In this document: positions 54,012 to 64,000 of the stretch, one piece after another
Layout of the letters: each line of letters begins with the position of its first letter
Position numbering within the stretch: the first letter of the stretch is position 1
Assembly (NCBI RefSeq): GCF_052324685.1
Contig: NC_135212.1
Span: 15,434,410-15,498,409, forward strand
Length of the DNA: 64,000 nucleotides
Origin: Brachyhypopomus gauderio
Taxonomy: Eukaryota; Chordata; Actinopteri; Gymnotiformes; Hypopomidae
Reading direction: 5' to 3'
The notes under the pieces: generated by a model
Database searches by the model: none
Told to the model about the DNA's origin: nothing
The model's input: only the letters and a program-made list of their open reading frames with translations
Position numbers and translations under genes: made by a program

Positions 54012-57000
54012 CTACATGTATGTGCCTGTAGCTCCCTGTCCCTCTGGTGGTGTCAGAGGCAGGTCTCTGGGAGGGATGTAGTCTTTAGCCAGGGGCTTTG
54101 GGGTGGATAGCGCTCTCACACGAGCACTGGCGGACGCCGTCCTTGCTGCTTTGGACACCTGGAAGTCAATACATCATGACTGCAAATCAGCATCTCATCT
54201 TTAGTACATTTTAGCTGAATAAAGGATGTACAAAAATGAGTGGGTCTTCTCTATTGAATTTCATCTTATTTACAAGAAAACCCCCGGAGCACATGCAGGT
54301 TGTTGACAGACCCAGACACTGCAGCTACGTCTAGTCACTCATCTGCACTCACAGGTCACACGGGGCTCTCAGGAGGCCCACGCTGGAGGAACAGCCTGCT
54401 CTCTCTGATCTTGGGCAGACATAGTTGCTCCACTCGGGGGCTCGGCTGGGCCGTTTTAGCTGCATATGTGATGTTTGTTTCTACTGTCTGAAACACACGC
54501 ATACACAAAATGAACACACAACTCAAAAGACGCAGTGAGGATCTACCTTGTAAAGTGTGAATTAAAATTGTTTTTTTTGTATATAAATAAGGTTATGTAA
54601 AAACAACAAAACACGGGGCCTGCCCCCTTGTGGGGAAAGACGAAATTGCAGTGGGTGAGAGGTGATAAAATTGCAAAAACTAAATAAATTGATTATCACT
54701 TTTCAAGACCTACTGGTCACAATTTCCAAACTGATCACTTTACAAGGCCATATATAGACCTTACAGTACTGGGAGATAAATGGTAATACCAGGAGTGTGT
54801 CTGACCTGGCGGTTGCTTCTGAAGTTGGGGTGGGTGGATTTAGGGTGTGCAAGTTGAAGGAGGCGTGGAGAGATGCCAGCGTTACGTGCACTGGAGCTAA
54901 TGTGCCAAACAGAACAACTGTATTCACACACACACACACACACACGCGCATATTAGAACACCTCCACACAAAAACACAACAAGGAAGTTATAATAACACC
55001 ACTTATGAGTGTCAAGGTCTGGATCACACACAAACACTATTATTCACACTAGTCAGAGTAAGGAGGGTGAATATTTGTGTAAAACTCACCCACATAATTA
55101 GACTAAACCCCTTTTATGCTAAAGGACTCTAACAGCAGATCCCATATGTTCAGCTGGTCTCAACTGCATCCGGCGTGAAACATCTACAAATCCAAAAATA
55201 CACCCCCCCCCCCCCCCCCCGGGCTTGCATGTTTTCCACTAACAGATATTACATATGACAAACCCCAGTCAGACCAGAGGAATTATGTTCAGCTACTGCT
55301 GTGGTTGTGTGTTTTCATGCCTACAGGGCATTCATAATGAAGTGTACAGAGACTAGCTACCTCGTCATGGCTCTGAAAGTCTTTGAAAGTGGTTTTATGG
55401 AATTTCATTTTTCAAAAGTTCAGGCAGGGTATTGGTGATATCATATTCATGAAAAGTCTACGTGGCCATTAATAAGAGACCCAGTAGTTCTGTGCCACAC
55501 AAAGGGAGCGTTTGTGTTTCCTCCTGCCATTCCCGGTCCTCACTTGCTCAATCTCCTCTATCTCCGTCTCTGTCTGCTGTCACAATGTTGGCTTGTGGAA
55601 TCTAATTTTAGCTCTTTGGGCCAGATGGAGTCTCTGTTGAGAGCCCACTGTGCTGCTTCCTGTGTGATGTTTTACCTCACATCCTGGGAGCTCCCTGACC
55701 TTGGGGTCGCCAGACGGACGATGTGCTCATACTGTGCTTTGCGAGACAAAGGATAGCTGATCTTCCTCACCCTCCTATCTTCTTCCTCCTTCCTACTGGA
55801 TAATAGGAGGAAGTTTCATGTCTCTGACAAAATCCACCATTTCAAACAATAACAACAGGAAAAGGATTACAAGGTAAATGTTGAAAAGTTGGCCTGGGAA
55901 ATCAGGCCTTAATTTGGATATAATTTCCGCTAACCCATCAACATTATTGCTTATGTCTGGGATTTATAAAAGTCCATCTGGCTCTGGGGCCAGTAGTCTG
56001 GATTAACCACAGAGTGTTAGACACAAATGGCCTTGGCCAACTAAATGCAGTTTCCTCATTAACTCATGAGGACACACTGATGTGTTCTCCTTTAGTCCAG
56101 CAGTGGCACTAGTGGCTGAACCAGCACTTCCATTTTAAAAACAAAATGGAGACTTCCATTTTAAGTCTCTTCTCTAAGTTTGTTAAATATAGTAAAGATA
56201 GTGTGTGAGATCAGTTGTGTGTTGGTCTTTACCGTCAATATTTTAAAACATGAAATATAAAATTACATTTTTATATACAAAAAGTTTATAAATCGAAATA
56301 AAATGTTGACAAACTAAAAGGTTCCTAAAGTTAGAAGATGCCAAATAACAAAAAGTCACGTTGTCCAAAAACCAACCTCTGGTCTCAGTATCACATATCT
56401 ACCAAATGGTGTAGGGCCTGAAAGAAAAACTGCAAAAGCCTTTCTTGAAGTCACTGATTCTTTCTGTGACATATACAAAAAGTTTATAAATCGAAATAAA
56501 ATGTTGACAAACTAAAAGGTTCCTAAAGTTAGAAGATGCCAAATAACAAAAAGTCACGTTGTCCAAAAACCAACCTCTGGTCTCAGTATCACATATCTAC
56601 CAAATGGTGTAGGGCCTGAAAGAAAAACTGCAAAAGCCTTTCTTGAAGTCACTGATTCTTTCTGTGACGAGAGGTAGGGTGTAAAACACAGTGACAGCAA
56701 AAAGTGAATAACACAGCAAAAAGTATTGAGCCGCTCCCTGTTTTACACCCACTGGTGAAAGTGGCTTCATCCCATATTCGCAGTTCAGTTGTGTAGGAAA
56801 AGGTAAATTATAAGATTTTGGGTTCCTGAGAAAAACGTGCAGCAAGATACACCAATGATGCTGAATATTGTTAAGCAAAACAAAAACTCTACCCAGTCTA
56901 CCCTAGTGATGCAGTGATCAAGGTTTCTTTGTAGCGAAGCCATACCTCAGCAGTTCTTGGTGGAAGGCAAATAAATCTTTCTTGTGTTGGGCCAGAACCT

Positions 57001-57083
57001 GAACCCTTGGTGTTGGAACGGCTTTTAAGGCCGCTACGCTCACCGGCCACATGGGCTCCTGGTTGCCCCAGGTCAGCTTCCTC
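54012..57083 (-). CDS. thegl: THEG-repeat protein (THEGL / SPMAP2L), C-terminal five exons
   Basis: THEG-family proteins are sperm proteins linked to microtubules and flagellum formation, and consist of short THEG repeats. Exons on the minus strand: 57083-56946, 55756-55676, 54896-54806, 54487-54362, 54158-54012 (stop TAG), with phases 2, 2, 0 and 0 at the four junctions all matching. They give about 193 residues. Each exon carries one repeat core: TPRVQVLAQHKKD, YEHIVRLATPRS, SPRLLQLAHPKS, SPRVEQLCLPKI and SARVRALSTPKP. The third core is followed by HPNFRSNRQ and the last by LAKDYIPPRDLP, both in keeping with the family. Position next to arl9 and hopx supports THEGL rather than THEG. The first exon found starts in phase 2 (RKLTWGNQEPMWP), so at least one upstream exon is missing; I could not locate it between 57.1 and 62.4 kb. 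Confidence 0.85.
54970..55675 (-). other. thegl intron with poly(C) tract
   Basis: No exon signal with THEG-like coding was found in this stretch. A poly(C) run lies at 55203-55220. Confidence 0.55.
56273..56668. repeat. perfect 198-bp tandem duplication in thegl intron
   Basis: Copies 56273-56470 and 56471-56668 appear identical base for base, both ending TTTCTGTGAC. This is either a very recent duplication or an assembly artefact. Confidence 0.92.
56669..56945. other. thegl intron, nothing recognised
   Basis: Unique-looking. The minus-strand frame at 56878-56597 has no known homology and spans the duplicated repeat, so it is not taken as a gene. Confidence 0.5.
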
Positions 57084-57115
57084 CTACAGGGATCATGTAT
57101 GGCAAGGATGGAGGG

Positions 57116-57117
<2 letters not shown>

Positions 57118-57149
<32 letters not shown>
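57118..57149. repeat. (GA)n microsatellite
   Basis: About 15 GA units, 35 bases upstream (in gene sense) of the acceptor of thegl exon 57083-56946. Confidence 0.95.
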
Positions 57150-57150
<1 letters not shown>

Positions 57151-57261
57151 AACAAGGTATTGGACATATCTGCTTTTTAAAATTTATTTTGTCTGAATTT
57201 GACTGATGCCAATTTGTTTTCTGGGTAGGTAAAATAGACCTCAGGCAGCTTGTTTTTTCAG

Positions 57262-57680
57262 GAGCTGGGCTTGGCCCCTCTGAATGCTTCGGCATTCCAA
57301 GACATTTTGCACAATTCCATGCTCCCAAAGCAAGGTCCATAAAGACATGGATGGCAGAGTCTGGTGTGGATGAACGTGACTGGTCTGCACAGTCCTGACC
57401 TCAACCTTATAGAACACCTTTGGGATGAATTAGAGTGGAGACTGAGAGACAGGCCTTGTCCGACATTAGTATGTGACCTCACAAATGCACTTCTGGAAGA
57501 ATGGTCAAAAATCCCCATAAACACACTCCTAAAACATTGTGGACAGCCTTCCCAGAAGAGTTGAAGCTGTTCTAGCTTCAAAGGGTGGACCAACGTCATA
57601 TTGAACCCTATGGATTAGGAATGGGTTAGCTCATATGTGAGTCAAGGAAGGAGAGTGAATACTTTTGGCAATATAGTGTA
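57262..57680 (+). pseudogene. Tc1-like transposase remnant with terminal repeat
   Basis: The + strand carries LHSPDLNLIEHLWDELEW, with the third catalytic Glu in LIEHLWDE, then LLEEWSKIPINTLL. The stretch before it is compressed and lacks both catalytic Asp motifs. The 3' end GAATACTTTTGGCAATATAG then TGTA, at 57657-57680, is the well-known terminal sequence of a widespread teleost Tc1 family. An internally deleted, dead copy. Confidence 0.8.
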
Positions 57681-57734
57681 TAAAAGACATATGAAAGCCC
57701 CCATAGAGTTTGTCAAATAACACATGAAGGACTC

Positions 57735-58420
57735 CCAGATTATGAGAAATTAAGATTCTCTGGTCTGAGGCGAAGATTGAACTTTTTGGCATTCATTCTA
57801 AGCAGTATGTGTGGTGAAAACCAGGCACTGCTCATCACCTGCACAGTACAATCCCAACAGTGAAACACGGTGGTGGTGGCATCCTGCTATTGGGGTGTTT
57901 TTCAGCTGCAGGGACAGGACGACTGGACGCAACTGAAGGGAAGATGAATGTGGCCCAGTACAGAGAGATACTGGAAGAAAACCTCAGACTGGGCCGAAGG
58001 TTCACCTTCCAACAAGACAAGGACTCTGAGCACACAGCTAAAATAACAAAGCAGTGGCTTCAGAACAACTCTGTGACCATTCTGGACTGGCCCAGCCAGA
58101 GCCCTGAACCCAACTGAGCATTTCTGGAGAGACCTGAAAATGGCTGTCCACCAATGTTCACCATCCAACCTGACAGAACTGGAGAAGAAGAATGTCAGAG
58201 GATCCCCAAATCCAGGTGTGGAAAACTTGTTGCATAATTCCCAAGAAGACTCATGGTTGTACTAGCTCAAAAGGTGCTTCTACGCAATACTGAACAAAGG
58301 TCTGAATACTTATGACAACGTGATATTTCAGTTTTTTTTATTTTTATACATTTGCAGAAATGTATAAATTTCTGTTTTGATGAGATGGTGTGCTGAGTGT
58401 ACATTAATGAGAAATAAAAT
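57735..58420 (+). pseudogene. second Tc1-like transposase remnant
   Basis: The + strand reads [20 protein letters not shown], then [20 protein letters not shown] with the second catalytic Asp, and [15 protein letters not shown]. After [12 protein letters not shown] a stop and a frameshift follow, and the Glu region is only recognisable in another frame (AFLERPENG-like). The 3' end GTCTGAATACTTATGACAAC then GTGATATTTCAG is typical of a fish Tc1 family distinct from the one at 57262. Dead. Confidence 0.8.
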
Positions 58421-58865
58421 TAAACATTTTTATTTAAGAAATGAAACTGTAAATCTTTCCGTAACCACTATATTTTGCTAAACAACACAGCTAATGGTGT
58501 ACAGTATATAGAATGTATATAAAATACATTTAACTATATATATGAAATGCTCAGGTGCATAAATATTAGTTTGTGCTATATTCATAAGTTTGTATAAACA
58601 AGTGTTTAAATGTTTGTGTGTCATTGTATGTAACCTTTCAAAGTGTCTACAGAGATGTCGGTGTTGGCTCCCATGTTTCATGGCTCATGTAATTGTGTTA
58701 TTACATGGATAGGAAGAAGTACAGAATTCTAGTAAAGCAACAAGAAGAAGTACTTTGTTTCAATACCCGAAGGATAAATAAAAACATGGAGACCTATTCC
58801 ATAGGTATAAACTCAGTTTAAACTTACTTTCATGCACAGCCTTACATGCACACAAAATAAAATGC

Positions 58866-59467
58866 AGGTGACTAGAAGAGCTCTACCCAAGTGAGTAGAA
58901 GAGCCTTACCCAGGTGAATAGAAGAGCCTGACCCAGGTGAGTAGAAGAGCCTGACCCAGGTGAGTAGAAGAACCTTACTCAGGTAAATAGAAGAGCCTTA
59001 CCCAGGTGAGTAGAAGAGCCTTACTCGGGTGAATAGAAGAGCCTTACCCAGGTGAGTAGAAGAGCCTTACTCGGGTGAATAGAAGAGCCTTACCCAGGTG
59101 AGTAGAAGAACCTTACTCAGGTGAATAGAAGAGCCTTACCCAGGTGAGTAGAAGAGCCTTACCCAGGTGAGTAGAAGAGCCTTACTCACGTGAGTAGAAG
59201 AACCTTACTCAGGTGAATAGAAGAGCCTTACTCAGGTGAATAGAAGAGCCTTACCCAGGTGAGTAGAAGAGCCTTACCCAGGTGAGTAGAAGAGCTTTGC
59301 CCAGGTGAGTAGAAGAGCCTTACCCAGTTGAATAGAAGAGCCTTACCCAGGTGAGTAGAAGAGCCTTACCCAGGTGTGTAGAAGAAACATACTCAGGTGA
59401 GTAGAAGAGCCTTACCCAGGTGAGTAGAAGAGCCTTACTCAAGTGAGTAGAAGAGCCTTACCCAGGT
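58866..59467. repeat. 23-bp minisatellite, about 26 copies
   Basis: The unit is built around CAGGTGAGTAGAAGAGCCTT followed by ACC. Two main variants alternate irregularly: one with ACCCAGGTGAGT and one with ACTCAGGTGAAT. Most copies contain CAGGTG. Confidence 0.95.
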
Positions 59468-60336
59468 GTTGTGACCCATGTTGCTTTAGATTCCTTGTGT
59501 TGAGCAAGCTGCAAAATTCTAAGGTGAGTCACAGATGTTGATCAAAACAAAATGGAGCAAAATATCAACAAAACATTCAATGTAACATATGTTGAGAGAT
59601 GTTTATGTTAATAAATTACCTGTTAGAAGGGGTTGAGTTAAACTCTCAAGACAAAAAAGTAAAAATATAATCTATACTTAGTCAATATGAAAACAAATAC
59701 CATTATATTACTGCATAAAATAGATATTATTTTTTATAAAGAAGCAATTACTTGTTTTCAGAGGTGCCATGGTGCTCAGGTGACGACCCCCAGCCCAGCA
59801 AGGGGAACCTTGCAGTAGAACTCTGGTTGTCACAATAGAGGCTGTTTCCACAGCAGCTGTTACCTCAGCAGCAAGTGTCACATGGCTCTCTGTAGCAAGA
59901 CGAGCACTGGACTCTGTAAGCTGCAGCAGGCCACTGTCCTCAACCAATACTTACGTCACAACACTACAAAAAGAAACTTGATCCTGACAGCCGATGAACA
60001 ACAACAAAAAAATGCTTAACCCTAAATCTAGTTTTAAAAAAGCAGAATTTAACAGATTAGATACTTTAATTAATCTTTTATTAGTTAGCAAAATACCAGT
60101 TTTCTTGTTAGTTTGTTGTAATCCAAACAATTATTGCTTACAAAAGCTAATAGTAGGTAAAACAAGATGCAAAACAAGACACTATTAAAATAGATGAATT
60201 TTATGTAAAAGTAAAACCCATATCAAATTCAGATGGAGACCACTGCCTGCAATTTTCGGTCAGCTTTACTGAGGACCAGTAGTTTCCACACACAAAACAC
60301 AAATGCAAATCTATTCCCAAATACATACAGCTAGAC
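59468..60336. other. intergenic or thegl 5' region; one unassigned minus-strand frame
   Basis: A minus-strand frame at 59947-59708 reads LLQLTESSARLATESHVTLA followed by AEVTAAVETASIVTTRVLL. It has a coding-like composition but matches no family I know. It might be a missing 5' exon of thegl or an element fragment. Nothing else was recognised. Confidence 0.4.
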
Positions 60337-60439
60337 CACGGACGTAATTTGGGGGGGGCAATTTTTACGGTTAAAACCAAATATTTAAATAGCGACGAAT
60401 CCATGTCCCCCCACTTTTGAAATCAAAATTATGTCCATG
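60337..60439. mobile_element. 103-bp hAT-type MITE, relative of the one at 16271
   Basis: The ends CACGGACGTAATTT and AAATTATGTCCATG are inverted repeats of the same type as in 16271-16605. The 8-bp direct repeat AGCTAGAC flanks it (60329-60336 and 60440-60447). Confidence 0.88.
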
Positions 60440-60694
60440 AGCTAGACTGCATTTTTTTCTAAATGTTCAATGTCTTGAATTGAAAAACAAATCATCTTCC
60501 CCTCTTTTGTGGGGGATTTTTTTATCCTTTTAAGCTTGTACTCATATAAACCCCTCTATTTATAAAGTATGATTGCTACCAAAAAAAAAAAAAAAAATCA
60601 CAATCTTATAAAATCCTTCAAAACTTGCTTCTCCCAAGTAAATGGTACCATAACAAATGTCTTTGGTAGCAAAAGGGTCCAGGTTAATCTAGAT

Positions 60695-62011
60695 CAGGGG
60701 TTCTCAACTGGTCTCAGCCCAGGACCCACATTTTCTCATTGTCATTAAGTCGCGACCCAGTTTTATACAGTACAAATGTTATAACAAATTAAAAGGGTAA
60801 ACAATTGGTGATTACCATGGTATCAAGATTGGTTCATGCTGGGCTACAGACAAAAGAAATTACTCAAGGAGCCAGTAGGTCCTAAAATGACCCAGAGCAC
60901 TGTGTACTCTGTTTTTCTACAACAATTTCAATAGTATTTAAATGATTCTTCATAAGATAAAAAAACAAGTTGTATACATATTAAGTGCACATTTTGTAAA
61001 ATATTTCAATAGCTTTTAAAATGTCCATCATAAGAGCATAAAACAAGTTATAGTACATTAAGTGCATCCTAATCAGCAACCTTGTTTTGTGGACTTATGA
61101 TGAACCATTTAAAAGCTAATAAAATATAACAAAAACTGACCACAACAAACTGGTGCAAGGTATAAATGAATACCCATCTTTTAGTTGTAGTTTGTTATTT
61201 AGGATGCACTTAATGTAATACAAATTCTTTGGTGGTCTTAGATGGATCGTTTAAAAACTACTGAAATATTATTGCAAAAAACAGTGTGTGCAGTGCTCTG
61301 GGGCCTTTACGTGTTAAGGTCATTTGTAGACGGTGCCTTAGATGTTGCAGTGGTGACAGAAGTATATTTAAAATAACATGTTTTTAAAATACATCTACTC
61401 CTGATGTAAACAAGATGTAGATGTTCATCTTAGTTGCGAGAAATAATAATTTGCATATTTTGGCACTTTTAACTTAGGTATTGAAGAAAGAATTCCAAAT
61501 ATGCGAACATGAAAAGAACTTTACCAAGTTTCCTAGTATGTATATGAGTGACTTTTGATCCTATTAAAATTAACTTAAAACTGTGTACAGTTATGAAGGA
61601 GTGTGTCCTCTTATGGTCCCACAGAGATGTACACTGTGTGAAAAAATCCAATATTTGTGTCTTGTGAGAGTGAGATTTTAACCTGGAGGAGGTGGCGAGT
61701 GTAAATTGTTGTGCGGGGGGGGGGGATATAAATTAAGTGTTATATCGCGATCTGTCGATCGCCGGTGGTTGGCGCCAGAGCGAACTAGTAACTCATTGAA
61801 TTATATATGTGGATCAGAGGTAAATAAACTGAATTTTTTTTTTTCGGTGTGAGATATCGGAAGTGTGGCGTGTGAAAAGGGTCAAATGCGTGTGTCTCAC
61901 GCTCAATGTGTGAGAGTTGGCAACCCTGAGACTATAAAAAAAATTTTACAAGCTGTCCGTGTGACCCACCCAACAGTGTTCCGCGACCCACCCACCAGTT
62001 GAGAATCACTG
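60695..62011. mobile_element. 1.3-kb hAT-type element (CAGGGGTTCTCAACTGG ends)
   Basis: The left end CAGGGGTTCTCAACTGG and the right end CCAGTTGAGAATCACTG are inverted repeats with one mismatch. The 8-bp direct repeat ATCTAGAT flanks it (60687-60694 and 62012-62019). The interior lacks a transposase frame. Its right part (about 61850-61930) contains GTGTGAGAGTTGGCAACCCTG, the end of another fish hAT-type family, so it is probably composite. A G run lies at about 61717-61726. Confidence 0.9.
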
Positions 62012-62019
62012 ATCTAGAT

Positions 62020-62468
62020 GATTTTATTACAAAGAATGAAATGGATACAAAAAGCAACCATAAAATCCATAAAACAAACACAAACAATACTTGACAAACA
62101 ATGAGTGAATGAAAGAATTCACAATCATATTCATTTAACACGGTCCATTCCAAACATTTAACACTCTAGCACACTTTTATCAGAGCAAAAATCTCAAACA
62201 CATCACTCTGTAGGCTCATATTAGTCACATTCGCTCATAAAAAGTCATATTAATAAGGTCAAAAATATGACAAGCCATAAAACCACCGTGCCAAAATTTT
62301 TAGCATTTTGTCTAATTGTTGACATGGCCTAAATACATTTTTGTGCAATTAGAAATGTGGTGTGTTTTAATTTACTAAAATGGTGTGACTGTTCTTCACC
62401 CACTGTTGGTGTGTTTAAATTTGATGCTACTCCAGTGATAAACCCATCAGGCTGGCCAGTCCGGCCAA
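62020..62468 (-). other. presumed arl9 3' untranslated region
   Basis: The stretch lies between the arl9 stop and the hAT element. An AATAAA on the minus strand at 62028-62023, right beside the hAT target duplication, could be its poly(A) signal. Confidence 0.5.
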
Positions 62469-63817
62469 TCAGGTGGAGCACTGTTGTGACGAGTGGTTAT
62501 TTTTCATCAACTCAAGAATGAGCTCATGAGCATCCTGCACGCTGGTGTTGGTCTCAGCCCTGTCCTTCACCTGCGTCACCAGGACATACAGCTTCCTCCC
62601 GTCCCCCACGGAGCCCAGCTCCAGGGCCTCGTACAGCTCTGCAACTCCACAAGCCCTGGGAAGGTCCTGGGAAGCAGAGGAAGAAAGACAGAACACAGGA
62701 GAACGAGTCAGGAAAACAAGACAGAAGGAGGAGCATGAGAGTGCGGGGAAGGACTGGTAGAAAAAACACTGTTGGAGGGGGCAGGAAGAATTTCCCACAC
62801 ATTAGCTGAACTCTTCTGGACACTTGTAAAGAGCCTATAAGAAGAAACCTTCACAACAACAGACAACACTGCACACAACCTGCTGAACTGTGCACACGGC
62901 CAGACACCGTCCATCACTGATCAGCTCAGACCACATGCCCACCTGTTTGTTAGCCAGCACCACCAGGGGCAGGTAGGGGTCAGCAGCCAGCAGCTGGTGC
63001 AGGTGGGTTTTAGCCAGGGGGAATCGAGCAGCGTCAGCAGAGTCCACCACGAACACCAGCACGCGTGCCCGGCTCAGGTACATCTGCCAGTAGCCTCGCA
63101 CCTTCTCCCCGCCTCCAACTGCACACAACACCGCCCACGTTCACACCAGACCAACTTTTAACTACAACCATTTACCAGCAGCAAATCCACTGAAAACCTA
63201 TTGTCCAGATGCTAGGAATTTGGCCCATGACCAATAATTCACTTTTGTAGTAGCAGCAGGCGTGTACGTGGTATCTACATTTGAGTGCTTGGCTGCATTG
63301 TTCTGATTTAATAACCAAATGCTACAGTAGACCTAAAGCACTGTTTCTCCTAGACCATTGATAGTAGACAGTGTAGGTAGTAGCAAGCAATAGGATGATG
63401 TATGTACTCTCAAGGAACTCGATGTGTAGTCCCTCTCTGTTGATGGAGACAGCGTTGAATCCCTGTGTGGGTGTGACGTCCTGTTCCAGGTTACCGGTTG
63501 TAAAGCAATGCAGAAGGCTCGTCTTACCCGCCCCCTCCAGACCCAGGACCAGTACCTGAGTACCACTCACCTGTTGCTGCTTAAACACACACACACACAC
63601 ACACACACACCAAAATCCATCATGATAAAAAAACATCTCGCTTTCACATAGGAAACTTCAAAAAAATCTTACAAATCAGTCATTAGTCTCCCATTCAATA
63701 AACACATAATACAAGTCCCAGGACCACTGGAATAATGAATTATATGGCGTTTCTGAGCTGTTTATGGTCTAGATGTGTAAAGTACTCACTCACCTGTGGG
63801 CCAGGAAAACCTCTCAT
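62469..63817 (-). CDS. arl9: ARL9, ARF-like small GTPase
   Basis: ARL9 is a little-studied member of the ARF/SAR GTPase family. Exons on the minus strand: possible first exon 63817-63794 (MRGFPGPQ), then 63576-63408, 63118-62943 and 62666-62469 (stop TGA); phases 0, 1, 0 match, total 188 residues. The P-loop is GLEGAGKT, and the switch I equivalent is TPTQGF. The switch II equivalent reads EFLEIGGGE, so the usual Asp of DxGG is Glu as in ARL9/ARL10. G4 is ANKQD, with the junction between Q and D. The classical G5 SAK is not evident. The body has YWQMYLSRARVLVFVVDSAD, as in the family. The short first exon is tentative: it has an ATG and a GTGAGT donor in the right phase, but its proposed N terminus lacks a Gly-2 myristoylation site. 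ARL10 is the alternative; thegl and hopx as neighbours favour ARL9. Confidence 0.9.
63135..63407 (-). other. arl9 intron, nothing recognised
   Basis: Lies between donor GTACATA (63407) and acceptor TGTGTGCAG (63119). No repeat or second exon seen. Confidence 0.6.
63584..63610. repeat. (CA)n microsatellite beside an arl9 splice acceptor
   Basis: On the minus strand the GT tract ends about 8 bases before the acceptor AAGCAG used by arl9 exon 63576-63408. Confidence 0.9.
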
Positions 63818-63869
63818 CACACTGCATTTCAGAGTCTTACATGAACTACCTGTGTCACCTACAGGTGTT

Positions 63870-63903
<34 letters not shown>

Positions 63904-64000
63904 ATCACTGGCGCTACAGTATCACTGTGTGAAAGTAGTTACAGATTTAATGTGCTGCTATTTTAGGGTCCTGTGCTGGTTAGCCAGCTAGCTAGCGTGG
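63818..64000 (-). promoter_or_regulatory. possible arl9 5' region with poly(C) tract
   Basis: If the first exon call is right, this is the 5' untranslated or promoter part. A poly(C) run of about 30 occupies 63875-63903, and GCTAGCTAGC-type repeats stand at the window edge. No TATA box was seen. Confidence 0.3.

Noticed and set aside
55514..55756. Plus-strand frame of 80 codons
   Set aside because: Overlaps thegl exon 55756-55676 on the opposite strand. The minus-strand reading has matching splice phases and a THEG core.
62493..62760. Plus-strand frames over the last arl9 exon
   Set aside because: Shadows of the minus-strand exon, whose phase and G-domain content are clear.

Overview
The window reads as nuclear DNA of a ray-finned (teleost) fish. 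It holds vertebrate genes split by GT-AG introns, several teleost-type Tc1/mariner relics, many hAT-type elements with 8-bp target duplications, and very abundant CA/GT, CT and AT microsatellites. No bacterial, organellar or viral gene set was seen.

Layout. (1) 1-2605: a decayed Tc1-like element with a hAT-type element nested inside it, lying in an intron. (2) 2974-7815, + strand: the last ten coding exons of a SEC24C/D-type COPII coat gene (sec24d favoured), followed by a 3' UTR and poly(A) signal near 8620. (3) 8.6-22 kb: intergenic DNA with Tc1 relics, four or more small hAT-type MITEs, a piggyBac-like fragment, minisatellites and telomere-like tracts. (4) 22263-25401, + strand: hopx, two coding exons giving 80 aa. 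(5) 27610-53701: a 26-kb head-to-tail array of nine units of 1.9-3.7 kb. All start with the same GCCGC-AA-GCGGC palindrome and many end in a hairpin cassette. The array has no transposase or replicase gene. Its architecture recalls non-autonomous Helitron2/Helentron-type elements, but that is inference. (6) 54012-57083, - strand: five exons of a THEG-repeat gene (thegl/spmap2l). (7) 57.2-62 kb: two Tc1 relics, a 23-bp minisatellite and two more hAT-type insertions. (8) 62469-63817, - strand: arl9, an ARF-like small GTPase.

The order arl9 - thegl - hopx, with arl9 and thegl on one strand and hopx converging on them, matches the human 4q12 arrangement as I know it. This supports the three identifications jointly. 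The nine-unit array sits exactly in the convergent space between the 3' ends of hopx and thegl. The genes have unrelated jobs (secretory coat, cardiac/epithelial co-regulator, sperm microtubule protein, GTPase) and share only position.

Limits: exon boundaries were read by eye from splice signals and reading-frame phase. No alignment or transcript evidence was available. The 5' part of the sec24 gene lies outside the window, and the 5' exons of thegl were not found.
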